Shown here in pieces: positions 15,983 to 25,339 of a stretch of 64,000 nucleotides of DNA. How positions within the stretch are numbered: the stretch's first letter is position 1; each line of letters opens with the position of its first letter. The notes below the pieces were generated by a model that had not been told where the DNA came from, searched no databases, and saw nothing but the letters and a program-made list of their open reading frames with translations. The stretch is from the NCBI RefSeq assembly GCF_900115155.1, contig NZ_FOVM01000002.1:2550-66549 (forward strand), in the 5' to 3' direction. The translations under genes and the position numbers were made by a program. The DNA is from Mycetocola miduiensis. GTDB lineage: Bacteria; Actinomycetota; Actinomycetes; Actinomycetales; Microbacteriaceae.

Positions 15983-17344
15983 TCAGACAGCAGGCGGGTT
16001 TTCGCCCTTCGCCTGGCCCTCTTCGCCCCGGAGCAGATCCTGCAGCGCCGTGTCGAAGTCGTCTGGCTCGGGAACCTCGCCACGGTCGAGAGCCTCGAGC
16101 CGTGCGATCAGCGCAGCGGGATCATCGATGTCTTCACCGGTGGGGAGCACATCGGGGTGCGCCCACAGGGCGTCGCGCCCGTCGTCCCCTACAGCGTCCG
16201 TGATCTGCTGCCACATCGCCGCGGCCTCACGGAGCCGGCGCGGGCGCAGTTCGAGCCCGACCAGGGTCGAGAACGCCGACTCGGCGGGTCCACCGGTAGC
16301 ACGCCGGCGGCGAACCATCTCGGCGATCGCATTAGCCTTGGGCAGCCGGGACGTGGCACGTGCCGTGACCACATCGACCCAGCCCTCGACGAGGGCGAGG
16401 GTGGTTTCGAGCCGGGTGAGCGTACCGAGCTGCGCGTCGGTCTTCGGCGGAATCAGCGAGCCATCGACCATCGCTTTGCGTAGTTCCTCGGGGTCTGACG
16501 GGTCGAAGCCTTCGGCAAGAGTCTCGAGCCGGTCGGTGTCGATGCGGATTCCACGGGCGAACTCCGTGATCGACGAGATGAGGTGCAGACGCAGCCAGCG
16601 CGCGTGCCGGAACAGCCTCGCGTGGGCGATCTCGCGCACCGCCAGGTACAACCGAACCTGGTCGTCCGGGATGTCGAGACCCTCGCCGAACGCCGCCACG
16701 TTCTGCGGCAGGATCGCGGCCTGGTTGTCATCGAGGAGCGGGATGCCGATGTCGCCTCCCGAGACGACCTCGGTGGACAACTGCCCGACGACCTGGCCGA
16801 GCTGCATCGCGAACAGAGCACCGCCGATGCTGCGGAGCAGAGCACCTGCGTTCTCGACCATGCCCTGGAATTCTTCAGGCGCCTGATCACGGAGCACACC
16901 GGTGAGGGCATCCGCGATGCTCGTCGCCACCGGCTCAGCGAGCTGAGTCCAGACGGGCATGGTCGCCCGCGCCCACTCGGCACGGGTGAGGAGGCGCGGC
17001 ACGTTCGTCAATTCGCTGATCGCCGTCACATCGTCGAGCCAGAGGGCGGCGACAGAAAAGGCCTGGTCGAGAGCCGTGCGCTGCTCGGTGGTCGCGGGAA
17101 CCGCGTCGTTCGTCGCCAGGGTAACGGCCTGGTCGGTGGCGGCCTGCCAGTTGATCTTGCCATCGCCTCCGCCCTGCATTGCGTTGCGGAGCTGGCTGAT
17201 CATGGCGTTGACCGAGGCGGCGTCGCCGGGGAGACCAGCGGCGCCGGCGAGCTGGCTGGGATCGATGCCGGCATTCCCTGCCAGGAATTGCCGCAGCATG
17301 TCGCGGAATTCGTCCTCGGGGTTCTTGTCGGATTCGTCGGGCAC
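15983..17344 (-). CDS. Zincin-like metalloprotease, DUF2342 family
   Basis: 453 aa. It belongs to the actinobacterial 'zinc-dependent metalloprotease / F420-associated' hydrolase family (Rv3195 type). The putative metal-site helix reads REIAHARLFRHARWL near residue 240, with EGWVDVV further on. The canonical HExxH is absent, as in the family generally. GTG 17344 is chosen because AAAGG lies 8 nt upstream; GTG 17353 is an alternative. No signal peptide, so cytoplasmic. It is divergent from the PDZ-Lon protease gene, its usual neighbour. Substrate unknown. Confidence 0.82.
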   Translation of the reverse strand: MPDESDKNPEDEFRDMLRQFLAGNAGIDPSQLAGAAGLPGDAASVNAMISQLRNAMQGGGDGKINWQAATDQAVTLATNDAVPATTEQRTALDQAFSVAALWLDDVTAISELTNVPRLLTRAEWARATMPVWTQLAEPVATSIADALTGVLRDQAPEEFQGMVENAGALLRSIGGALFAMQLGQVVGQLSTEVVSGGDIGIPLLDDNQAAILPQNVAAFGEGLDIPDDQVRLYLAVREIAHARLFRHARWLRLHLISSITEFARGIRIDTDRLETLAEGFDPSDPEELRKAMVDGSLIPPKTDAQLGTLTRLETTLALVEGWVDVVTARATSRLPKANAIAEMVRRRRATGGPAESAFSTLVGLELRPRRLREAAAMWQQITDAVGDDGRDALWAHPDVLPTGEDIDDPAALIARLEALDRGEVPEPDDFDTALQDLLRGEEGQAKGENPPAV

Positions 17345-17463
17345 AGAGGCCACCTTTCAGACAGCATTCGGTTGCGGGATCTACGCTAGTCGTTGATCCC
17401 TTGAGATTCGCGTGGCTGCCCGTGGCAGGTGTCCGCCCGCCGCGAACACCCACGAAAGGCACG

Positions 17464-18633
17464 ATGAGTCTCTTCAACGAACACCCGCCCGAAATCGGAG
17501 CACCGGCGCTGTATTCAGAGGCGGAGATCGCGGCAATGGAGTCCACGCGCCGTCGCCGAAACCGTGGCTGGCTGGCGCTCGCCGTGAGCTTCGTGCTTCT
17601 CCTCGGGCTCGCGCTCTGGCCTACCTCGTACGTGATCCAGCAGCCGGGACCGGTCTTCGACACCCTCGGCTCGGTCACGATCAAAGACAAGGATGTCCCG
17701 CTCGTCACGGTTGACGGTGCCGAAACCTATGAAACCGGGGGAGCGCTCGACATGCTCACGGTCCAGGCGCTCGGCAACCGCGAACAACGCCCGAGCTGGT
17801 TCGAGGTGGCGCTGGCCTGGTTCTCGCCAAGCAAGGCAATCGTTCCCGTGGACGCGGTGTTCCCCGCTGGTGTTTCCACGGAGGAGCGCGAAGCAGAGAA
17901 CGCAGCGCTGATGATCGATTCACAGCAGGATGCCATCGCCGCCGCCCTGTCAGAACTCGGCTACGAGTTCCCCGCCCAGCTCGCCGTCGGCCATATCGCC
18001 GAGGGAGCACCGGCGGACGGCAAGCTCAAGGTCGACGACGAGATCCTCGCTGTGAACGACGTCCCCGTCTCCGATCTGGCCTCCCTCCGCAGCGCGATCG
18101 CCGAGAACGGCACCGAGTCTCCCGCCGTTTTCGATGTCACCCGCGGGGGAGTGCCGACCACCGTGTCGATCACCCCGGTCCCGGCCACATCGGCCGACGG
18201 CGAAAAGACCAGCATCATCGGGGTCGCAACGAAAGTTCTCTACGACTTCCCGGTTGACGTCACGATCCAGCTCGACAACGTCGGCGGACCGAGCGCCGGC
18301 ATGATGTTCGCCCTCGGGATCATCGACAAGATGACCCCGGGCGAGCTCAACGGCGGGGAGAAAGTCGCAGGAACCGGCACGATCGACGCCGAAGGAGTCG
18401 TCGGACCGATCGGCGGCATCCGGCAGAAGCTCTATGGGGCGGTCGACGCCGGTGCGGACTACTTCCTCGCTCCTGAGGCGAACTGCAACGAGGTCGTCGG
18501 ACACGTGCCGGACGGCATCCGCGTCCTCAGCGTCGCGACACTCGACGATTCGCTCGCGGCGCTCGAGGCAGTCGCGTCATCGGATCGAATTGACGACCTT
18601 CCCACATGTGAGTTGCAGGAGGTCGCAGGCTAG
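17464..18633 (+). CDS. Membrane-anchored PDZ and Lon-type (S16) serine protease
   Basis: 389 aa. One N-terminal membrane helix (about residues 36-55, after RRRRNRGW) anchors an extracytoplasmic part. A PDZ domain follows (about 180-260; GKLKVDDEILAVNDVPV), then a Lon S16 protease domain. The catalytic Ser is in NVGGPSAGMMFAL and the catalytic Lys in IGGIRQKLYGA. It resembles B. subtilis YlbL and M. tuberculosis Rv3194c. ATG 17464 has GAAAGGC 4-9 nt upstream. It probably acts in envelope protein quality control. Confidence 0.9.
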   Translation: MSLFNEHPPEIGAPALYSEAEIAAMESTRRRRNRGWLALAVSFVLLLGLALWPTSYVIQQPGPVFDTLGSVTIKDKDVPLVTVDGAETYETGGALDMLTVQALGNREQRPSWFEVALAWFSPSKAIVPVDAVFPAGVSTEEREAENAALMIDSQQDAIAAALSELGYEFPAQLAVGHIAEGAPADGKLKVDDEILAVNDVPVSDLASLRSAIAENGTESPAVFDVTRGGVPTTVSITPVPATSADGEKTSIIGVATKVLYDFPVDVTIQLDNVGGPSAGMMFALGIIDKMTPGELNGGEKVAGTGTIDAEGVVGPIGGIRQKLYGAVDAGADYFLAPEANCNEVVGHVPDGIRVLSVATLDDSLAALEAVASSDRIDDLPTCELQEVAG

Positions 18634-18701
18634 CTCCCAGCCAGCGCAGGTGCAATCCCAATAGACTTGGCACAGCATCCCAAAACTGACAGAGGCCTCA
18701 C

Positions 18702-21635
18702 GTGACTTCCGCTCCATCAGCATCAGCATCAGCCCGCCCAGCACCGAACCGCAGCAGAGCTCCGCTCGCCATCACAGCAGCCGTTGTGGGCGTGCTCGTT
18801 GTTGTCTTCTTCATCTTCGCCGGGTTGTACTCGGATTTCCTCTGGTTCGACCAGCTGGGCTTCGCCACCGTGCTGGCGACCCAATGGGTCGCCTCGGCCG
18901 TCATGTTCACTATCGGCTTCCTCGGGATGGCTGTCCCGGTCTGGGCCAGCATCATGCTCGCCTACCGCCTTCGCCCGGTCTACGCGAAACTGAGCAGCCA
19001 GCTCGACCGGTATCAGGAGCTCGTTGAGCCGCTGCGTCGTCTCGCCACCTACGGCATCCCGGTCGTTCTCGGACTCTTCGCCGGGTTCGCTGCCGCGACC
19101 CGGTGGGAAGTCGTTCTGCTGTGGCTGAACCGCACCCCCGTCGGCGACATCGACCCGCAGTTCGGCCTCGATGTCTCGTTCTACCTCTTCGAGCTTCCGT
19201 TCTACCGTGGGCTCGTCGGCTTCGCTTCGGCCGTCATTCTCCTCGCCACGCTCCTGACGATCGCCGTCAGCTACCTGTACGGTTCGATCCGCGTCACCGG
19301 GCGTGAGCTGCGCATCTCGAAGGCAGCCCGCATCCAGATCGCCATCCTCGCCGCGCTGTACATCGGGCTGCAGGCTGTGTCGATCTGGCTCGACCAGTAC
19401 GTGACGCTGAACCAGACCGGTGACCTGATCACCGGTGTCAACTACACCGACGACAACGCCACGATCCCTGGCCGGGTCATCCTCGCGGGCATCGCCGCGC
19501 TCGTCGCCGTGCTGTTCCTCGTCACCGCGTTCATCGGCCGCTGGCGCCTGCCTGTCGTCGGAACGGCCCTCCTGCTCGTCGCGGGCCTCCTGGTGGGAAC
19601 CGCATACCCGTGGGTGGTGCAGCGCTTCCAGGTCGACCCGAACGCAAAAACGCTCGAGACGCCGTACATCCAGCGGAACATCGACCTCACCCGTGACGCG
19701 TACGACGTCGCGGACCTCGAGGAGATCCCGTACAACGCCACGACGGATGCCACCGCGGGTGCGCTTCGCGAGGACGCCGAGACGACGGCATCCATCCGGA
19801 TCATCGACCCGGCTCTCGTTAGCCCGTCGATCTCGCAGCTCGAACGGTTCAAGAACTACTACGCGTTCTCGCCCAACCTCGACGTCGACCGGTACCAGGT
19901 CGACGGCGAAAGCCAGGATGCCGTCGTGGCGCTCCGCGAGCTCCGTCAGGACCCCGACGACACCTGGGTGAACAACACGTTCGTCTACACCCACGGTTAC
20001 GGGCTCGTTGCCGCATACGGCAACCAGCGCTCGGTCGACGGCCAGCCCGTCTTCCTCGAGTCCGGCATCCCGACATCCGGTGCCCTCGGCGAGTTCGAGC
20101 CGCGCATCTACTTCGGTGAGGCATCGCCCGAGTACTCGATTGTCGGCGCACCGAAGGGCAACAAGGCGGTCGAGCTTGACTTCCCGTCCGGCGAGGATGG
20201 CGCGTCCGAGACCTACAACACCTTCGAAGGCGACGCAGGACCCAAGCTCGACTCGGTGCTGAATAAGCTCGTCTACGCGCTGAAGTTCCAGTCGGAGCAG
20301 ATCTTCCTCTCCGACGACGTAACCAGCGAGTCGCAGATCATGTACGACCGTGACCCTGCCACGCGTGTGAAGAAGGTTGCGCCGTACCTGACCCTCGACT
20401 CCGACCCGTACCCGAGCGTCGTCGACGGCCGAGTGGTCTGGATCGTCGATGGGTACACCACGTCGGATTCGTACCCGTACTCGCGCACCGTCGGCCTCTC
20501 CACGGCGATCGCCGACTCTGCGACCAATGACCAGCGGTTCGCGCTCGACGACATCAACTACATCCGCAATTCGGTCAAGGCCACGGTTGACGCCTACGAC
20601 GGATCGGTGACCCTGTACGCCTGGGATACCGAAGACGCCATTCTCAAGACGTGGCAGAAGATCTACCCGTCGACGCTCCAGCCGATGTCGGAGATGAGCG
20701 GCGAGCTCATGAGCCACGTCCGCTACCCGTCGGACCTGTTCAAGGTGCAGCGTCAGATCCTCGGCCAGTACCACGTGACGGATGCCGGCAAGTTCTACTC
20801 CAGGACCGACGCCTGGTCGACCCCTGCAGACCCGCAGTCCGAGGCCGCGGAGGCCGCCCTGCAGCCGCCGTACTACCTGACCCTGCAGATGCCCGGCCAG
20901 GATGAACCGACCTTCTCGCTGTATTCGACGTTCGTTCCGCGTGGAACGGGTGACAGCGCATCCAGCGTCCTCACCGGGTACCTTGCGGTGGACGCGGATG
21001 CCGGTGCCGAAGCGGGTAAACCAGGTGAGGGTTACGGCAAGCTCAGGTTGCTGACGCTGCCGAAGGATGTGACTGTCCCCGGTCCCGGCCAGGTGCAGAA
21101 CGCGTTCAACACCGACCCTGAAGTCTCTTCGCTCATCAACCTGCTCAAGCAGGGGCAGTCGAAGGTGCTCAACGGAAACCTGCTGACTCTCCCGGTTGGT
21201 GGCGGACTGCTCTACGTGCAGCCGGTCTACGTCCAGTCGACCGGTGAGACGAGCTACCCGCTGCTGCAGAAGGTGCTTGTGGCGTTCGGTGACCAAATTG
21301 CGTTCGAGGACACCCTGGACCAGGCTCTCGATTCGCTCTTCGGCGGAGACTCCGGTGCCGATGCCGGTGACGGCAACACGCCGGAAACCAGCACGCCGAC
21401 TCCTGGTACTCCGACGGAGCCGACCGAACCGGGTGCTGAGCCGACAACACCGACCGAGCCGGCCACCGGTGACCCGGTGACCGACCAGGCGCTGCGCGAT
21501 GTGCTGGCCGAGGCGAAGACCGCGATGGACGACAAGGCCGCCGCTCTGGCTGACGGCGACTGGGCTGCGTACGGCGAGGCCGATGCACGGCTGAGTGACG
21601 CACTCGGTCGCGCGCTCACCCTGCTCAACCGCTGA
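18702..21635 (+). CDS. UPF0182 family large membrane protein
   Basis: 977 aa. About seven transmembrane helices lie in the first 310 residues. A large extracytoplasmic domain follows, rich in Tyr and Asp (for example NNTFVYTHGYGLVAAYGNQ). A Thr/Pro/Glu-rich linker is at about 885-925, with a short helical tail. The length and order match UPF0182 proteins such as Rv3193c. Function unknown. GTG 18702 has AGAGG about 6 nt upstream. A -10-like TAGACT lies at about 18662. Cotranscription with the PDZ-Lon gene is possible. Confidence 0.92.
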   Translation: MTSAPSASASARPAPNRSRAPLAITAAVVGVLVVVFFIFAGLYSDFLWFDQLGFATVLATQWVASAVMFTIGFLGMAVPVWASIMLAYRLRPVYAKLSSQLDRYQELVEPLRRLATYGIPVVLGLFAGFAAATRWEVVLLWLNRTPVGDIDPQFGLDVSFYLFELPFYRGLVGFASAVILLATLLTIAVSYLYGSIRVTGRELRISKAARIQIAILAALYIGLQAVSIWLDQYVTLNQTGDLITGVNYTDDNATIPGRVILAGIAALVAVLFLVTAFIGRWRLPVVGTALLLVAGLLVGTAYPWVVQRFQVDPNAKTLETPYIQRNIDLTRDAYDVADLEEIPYNATTDATAGALREDAETTASIRIIDPALVSPSISQLERFKNYYAFSPNLDVDRYQVDGESQDAVVALRELRQDPDDTWVNNTFVYTHGYGLVAAYGNQRSVDGQPVFLESGIPTSGALGEFEPRIYFGEASPEYSIVGAPKGNKAVELDFPSGEDGASETYNTFEGDAGPKLDSVLNKLVYALKFQSEQIFLSDDVTSESQIMYDRDPATRVKKVAPYLTLDSDPYPSVVDGRVVWIVDGYTTSDSYPYSRTVGLSTAIADSATNDQRFALDDINYIRNSVKATVDAYDGSVTLYAWDTEDAILKTWQKIYPSTLQPMSEMSGELMSHVRYPSDLFKVQRQILGQYHVTDAGKFYSRTDAWSTPADPQSEAAEAALQPPYYLTLQMPGQDEPTFSLYSTFVPRGTGDSASSVLTGYLAVDADAGAEAGKPGEGYGKLRLLTLPKDVTVPGPGQVQNAFNTDPEVSSLINLLKQGQSKVLNGNLLTLPVGGGLLYVQPVYVQSTGETSYPLLQKVLVAFGDQIAFEDTLDQALDSLFGGDSGADAGDGNTPETSTPTPGTPTEPTEPGAEPTTPTEPATGDPVTDQALRDVLAEAKTAMDDKAAALADGDWAAYGEADARLSDALGRALTLLNR

Positions 21636-21661
21636 CCGGACCCAACCGCTGACCGACACGG

Positions 21662-21667
21662 TAGCGT
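21662..21667 (+). promoter_or_regulatory. -10 element of leaderless methyltransferase promoter
   Basis: TAGCGT followed by 7 nt and GTG at 21675. It favours that codon over the in-frame GTG at 21666, which overlaps the hexamer. Confidence 0.5.
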
Positions 21668-21674
21668 GGGGCGC

Positions 21675-22586
21675 GTGACAGATATTCCGTCAAGTGCCCC
21701 ACGCAGTGTCGATCTTCGTTCGGGGGAGTGGCTCGACGCCAACCGGGCGCACTGGGACGAACGAGTGCCCATTCATGTGTCGAGCACGTTCTACGACCAG
21801 GAGCCGTTACGTGCCGGAGCCGGACGGCTTCCGACAGTCGACGAGGCAGAACTGTTCCGCCTGTTCCCCGGCGCCGACGGACGGTTCGACCTGTCCGGCA
21901 AGCGCGTGCTGCACTTGCAGTGCCATTTTGGAACCGACTCCCTGACGCTCGCGCAACGCGGAGCATCCGTCGTCGGTCTCGACTTTTCGATGCCGGCGGT
22001 CAGGGAGGCTCGCAAGCTCGCCGAGGAACTCGGGCTCAGCGACCAGTCCCGATTCGTCGCATCGAACCTCTACGATGCGAGACACGCTCTACCAGAGCCG
22101 GACTCGTTCGACGTCATCTTCACCACCTGGGGAACGATCTGCTGGCTGCCGGACATCGCGGAGTGGGCTCGCATCATCGAATGGTTCCTCAAACCGGGCG
22201 GCGTTCTGTACTTCGCCGACAGCCACCCGGCCGCGCAGGTGTTCGATACGGATCCCGAACGGCCGGATGCCTTGCCCGTGTTTCGCTTTCCGTATGCCCA
22301 GGAGGCGCCGGACGTCTACGATGAGGCTTCCGACTACGCCGACGAGAGCGCAGTGCTCGAGAACACCCGCGGGTGGGAATGGGCGCACCCGCTGTCACAG
22401 ACTGTGGGTGCGCTGCTCGATGCGGGGCTTCGGCTTGACCGGCTGGCCGAGCACGACGACGTTCCGTGGCGCATGTACCCGCACCTGGTTCCCGTCGGAA
22501 ACGGCATGTTCGGCTGGCCGGAGGAGAAGTGGCTGCCGCTTTCGGTGAGTCTCGTGGCATCGAAACCGGTGGCCGCGCAGTCCTGA
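21675..22586 (+). CDS. Class I SAM-dependent methyltransferase
   Basis: 303 aa. Motif I is VLHLQCHFGTDSLTLA, with the acidic strand end VVGLDFS. Post-motif sequences FDVIFTTWGTICWLPD and LKPGGVLYFAD complete the Rossmann fold. The substrate is not apparent. It is monocistronic, with initiator tRNA-Met downstream. Confidence 0.88.
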   Translation: MTDIPSSAPRSVDLRSGEWLDANRAHWDERVPIHVSSTFYDQEPLRAGAGRLPTVDEAELFRLFPGADGRFDLSGKRVLHLQCHFGTDSLTLAQRGASVVGLDFSMPAVREARKLAEELGLSDQSRFVASNLYDARHALPEPDSFDVIFTTWGTICWLPDIAEWARIIEWFLKPGGVLYFADSHPAAQVFDTDPERPDALPVFRFPYAQEAPDVYDEASDYADESAVLENTRGWEWAHPLSQTVGALLDAGLRLDRLAEHDDVPWRMYPHLVPVGNGMFGWPEEKWLPLSVSLVASKPVAAQS

Positions 22587-22693
22587 GAGCTGGTTCAGGT
22601 GCCGACGGGATCGTCGAAATGCACTGCGCGCGCCGCATCGGTGGCAGTCGATTCGCGTCGTTCCAATTCCCATGATAGAGTTTCTTCTTGTGC

Positions 22694-22770
22694 CGCGGGG
22701 TGGAGCAGTTCGGTAGCTCGCTGGGCTCATAACCCAGAGGTCGTAGGTTCAAATCCTGCCCCCGCAACCA
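22694..22770 (+). tRNA. tRNA-fMet (CAT), copy 1, CCA encoded
   Basis: 77 nt. The acceptor is CGCGGGG/CCCCGCA with the C1-A72 mismatch, and the anticodon stem has three G-C pairs around CTCATAA. Both are hallmarks of bacterial initiator tRNA. The T-loop is GGTTCAAATCC. It is identical to the second copy at 35876 over 75 nt and marks the left boundary of the variable region. Confidence 0.97.
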
Positions 22771-22836
22771 ACAAGTCCCGGTCAGATCCAATTTCTCGGT
22801 CCCTACTCAGGGAATGAAAAATGACTAACTCGGCGC

Positions 22837-22872
22837 AAATCCGGCGCAGCGTTACGCTGCGCCGGATTTTTC
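22837..22872 (+). terminator. Rho-independent terminator after tRNA-fMet
   Basis: 15-bp perfect stem (AAATCCGGCGCAGCG and its complement) with a TTA loop, followed by TTT at the end of the right arm. Confidence 0.88.
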
Positions 22873-22940
22873 TGTATCTGCAGCGCGTGCGGCTCGGAGC
22901 CTTTCGGGATCGTCCGGGATCTCTTGTGTACCTGACTGGC

Positions 22941-23180
22941 ATGAGTGAGACATCGAACGCCTACCCCAGCCTGGAACCGGTCCTCACGACCAGTGAACTC
23001 GCTGCGCACCTCCGCGTCCCGGTCCAGACTATTCTCGACCTCCGGCACGCCCACCGAGGCCCCCGCGGCTTCCGAGTCGGACGCGAGATGCGCTACCGCC
23101 TCTCCGAGGTTCAGGCCTGGGTCGAGGCCATGGAGGCACACGACCACGCGGCATACGTCGTCGAAGGCGTCGTCCGATGA
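22941..23180 (+). CDS. Excisionase-type helix-turn-helix protein
   Basis: 79 aa. It has a MerR-like/HTH_17 DNA-binding domain (TTSELAAHLRVPVQTILDLR, then FRVGREMRYRLSEVQAWVEA) typical of excisionases encoded just before a tyrosine integrase. Its stop overlaps the integrase start (ATGA). It sits beside the tRNA gene, as expected for an integrative element. The reading frame is intact, although the integrase is not. Confidence 0.8.
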   Translation: MSETSNAYPSLEPVLTTSELAAHLRVPVQTILDLRHAHRGPRGFRVGREMRYRLSEVQAWVEAMEAHDHAAYVVEGVVR

Positions 23181-23446
23181 GCGGCCGGAGCCTGTTGGAA
23201 GTTGGAACCCACGGGGATATCACCACAACCCGCACGCGCAACAGAACCGTTCGGGCTGAAGCCCGCTATCGCGACGGCGACGGAATCGTCCGTAAGGTGA
23301 CGGGGACCGCGGCGTCCATCAAGCAGCCTAAGCAGGACCTGCGGCTCAAACTTCAGCGCCGTAACGCCGCGACCGGATTTTGGGCGACTATGTCGCCGGA
23401 GAGCACCGTCGCCGACCTCGCCGAGGCGTGGATCGAGGACGTTCGG
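23177..23446 (+). pseudogene. Tyrosine recombinase (integrase) N-terminal fragment
   Basis: About 90 residues of an actinobacterial phage-type integrase (TRNRTVRAEARYRDGDG... ESTVADLAEAWIEDVR), covering the arm-binding and start of the core-binding region. Similarity stops at about 23446, where minus-strand dnaE sequence begins. The catalytic domain with R-H-R-Y is gone, so the element cannot move by itself. Confidence 0.75.
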
Positions 23447-23449
23447 TCG

Positions 23450-24486
23450 AGTCGCTCGGTCATGTGGACCAGCATGTCTCGTTGCTGGTCTTCCTGAACT
23501 GCCGTGGCGAGTCCCGCGAGCTCCGGGTTCTGCTTGAGTGCTTGACGGAACTGGCGGGCGTTGAACCGCCACATTTGCCCGGCGATCTCTTTGACGTCGG
23601 CGTCGTCCATCCCGAGAGCGAGGCCAGCGTCCCGGACGGCCCCGCGGCCGCGGTGGGCGTTGGTCATCGACAGCAGTGTCACGCGTTCGGACCCGAACTC
23701 CTTGAACAGCATCCGGTAGATGTCGTGCCGTTTCCCGCTTTCAACATCGATGTCTATGTCGGGCAGGTTGACCCGTTCGGGGGAGAGAAACCGTTCCCAG
23801 ATCAGGCCGTTGCTGATCGGTTCAACCGGGGAAGTGTGCAGGACGTAGTTGAGGACCCTGCCGACCCCGGACCCGCGCGCCTGGATCCGGACGCCTTGAT
23901 TCCGGATCAGGTCGCAGGCGTGTGCGACGGTGAGGAAGTACCCGACCATCCCGAGCTGCTCGACGATCATCCGTGCGACCTGGCGCATCGCCTGGCCGGG
24001 GTTCAACCAGGCCTGCCCGTTGGTTTGCAGATCTTCCAGGTCGGCCAGTGGAGTGAGCATTCGGGCAGCGTCAGCAATATCGGCGGTCAGCGCTTCGTCC
24101 GGTGTGCCGTACCACCTCGAGGGCCACGGAGCCGGCGGGCATCGCGCGGGTCCATGAAGTGAGACGTTGCCGCGCTTCTGGTCCATCACGCCGTTCAATC
24201 GCCTGGCCGACGTCGGATGCCGGGCCGAGGAGCACGGTGAGGGATTTCATTCCGGCGAGGAACGCAAGTCGCTCCCTGGACACGGATGGCTTCTTTCGGC
24301 CAGCCCATTCTGATGAGCGGCGGACACCAGTCGACAGAGCGCGGCGTACCCGCGGCCGTTGGTGCGCCCGTGCGCGAGCACGACAACTTTTCCGAGCGGC
24401 CGGTGCTGCTCGGCAGGCATCTCTGGCATCGTGACGCCGAAGTGCATCGAGTACGCAGAATGAACGTGCAGATGCGGGAAGCTCAT
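23450..24486 (-). pseudogene. dnaE2-type error-prone DNA polymerase III alpha fragment
   Basis: Starts at ATG 24486 with the PHP domain sequence SFPHLHVHSAYSMHFGVTMP. It then breaks frame and lacks PHP segments (VVVLAHGRTNGRGYAALCRLVSAAH in one frame, LLGPASDVGQAIERRD in another). It resumes with DAARMLTPLADLEDLQ, then the polymerase palm GSGVGRVLNYVL and NLPDIDIDVESGKRHDIY. It ends abruptly at TERLDR at about 23455 against the integrase stub. Several hundred C-terminal residues are missing. Normally such an enzyme performs SOS translesion synthesis; this one is dead. Confidence 0.8.
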
Positions 24487-24770
24487 CCCCAGTCGAGGGC
24501 GAGCACCCAGGTGCCGTCGGCGTCGCGCCGAAGGTCGTACCTGTGCTATTCCACGCCTCCAGCGGCCAGGCCCGCCTTGACGGCGGCGACCCGCCACAGT
24601 TCAGTGTCGATTCGCTTGGGGGCTGAACCCTGCTCCCACCACCTGGTGCGAGTGAAGATGGCCTGGGGTTGGCCGATGATAGTGTGCTCGAACCGGTCGA
24701 GGATGAACGCAGCCGGGTCGCCGGCTGGGCTGAGATTGACCGTGACTGGCTTGTCAATGATCGTCGGCAT
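24483..24770 (-). pseudogene. DUF6504-like gene with premature stop
   Basis: From ATG 24770 it reads MPTIIDKPVTVNLSPAGDPAAF...RIDTELWRVAAVKAG to GVE, then an in-frame TAG (24546-24548). The frame continues as YDLRRDADGTWVLALDWG and TGA at 24483, overlapping the dnaE start. DUF6504 proteins usually sit between imuB and dnaE2 in actinobacterial SOS mutagenesis cassettes. A LexA-like box lies 22 nt upstream. Confidence 0.7.
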
Positions 24771-25165
24771 GAGCACTTCTTCCCCGAAAATTCGTAGATA
24801 TGTTCGATAGTTGAAGTGTACTCTGGACCGCCGACAAACACGATCCACGAAGGGGAGACGTTTGGCGGCGGGTAGAAACATCGAATGGCTGTCGCACATG
24901 AGGTACCTGAGCGCGACTTCTCTGCGGGCAGGGCAAACGCGAATCTCACGTCCGGTGCGTCCGGCGCGTCCGGCGCAGTTGCGGTATGGCGGGGGGAGGG
25001 TCCGGGTAAGGTCGGCTTTACGCCACCTCTAACAGGCCGCCGACGAACTTTGCGGGACGACTCGACGAACGCGTTCTAGTGCTCTGGGTACTCATCCCCG
25101 AACCAGAGTCTCAAGAACCCGCCGCAGAACCGGCCGCTCGGCGCTGTGCAATTCGACTGGAGAAT
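24771..25165. other. Non-coding stretch containing the SOS-type box
   Basis: AT-richer than its surroundings near 24785-24850. Apart from the LexA-like box, no gene with supporting motifs or an RBS is seen. The short open frames have no recognisable similarity. Confidence 0.5.
24792..24807 (-). promoter_or_regulatory. LexA-like SOS box
   Basis: TCGTAGATATGTTCGA has one perfect actinobacterial LexA half site (GTTCGA) and a decayed partner (TCGTAG for TCGAAC). The position, 22-37 nt upstream of the DUF6504-dnaE2 remnant, supports former DNA-damage control. Confidence 0.5.
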
Positions 25166-25339
25166 TCAACGCTCCATCCGATCCATTGCGCGCCCATGAA
25201 CGCCAGCAGCATTACGGGCGTGCGCACCGATCAGCGCGGCGACAGCAAGGCGGGTGACGGTCAGCCGGGTAGGTTCGTCGTCCACCTCGGCGGTAGCCGC
25301 CACTGCCAGTTCATCAATGTTCTTCGGCAGGTTGTTCAT
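25166..25339 (-). CDS. Small hypothetical protein
   Basis: 57 aa from ATG 25339, with GAAGGTGAG ending about 6 nt upstream. The sequence MNNLPKNIDELAVAATAEVD continues as an Ala/Arg-rich helix. No family is recognised. The good RBS supports expression, but it may be a truncated element gene. Confidence 0.4.
   Translation of the reverse strand: MNNLPKNIDELAVAATAEVDDEPTRLTVTRLAVAALIGAHARNAAGVHGRAMDRMER

Noticed and set aside
18729-21659. Very long open frame (about 976 codons) antisense to the UPF0182 gene
   Set aside because: The sense strand encodes a clear UPF0182 protein. The antisense frame is open because of high GC and codon bias and has no motifs.
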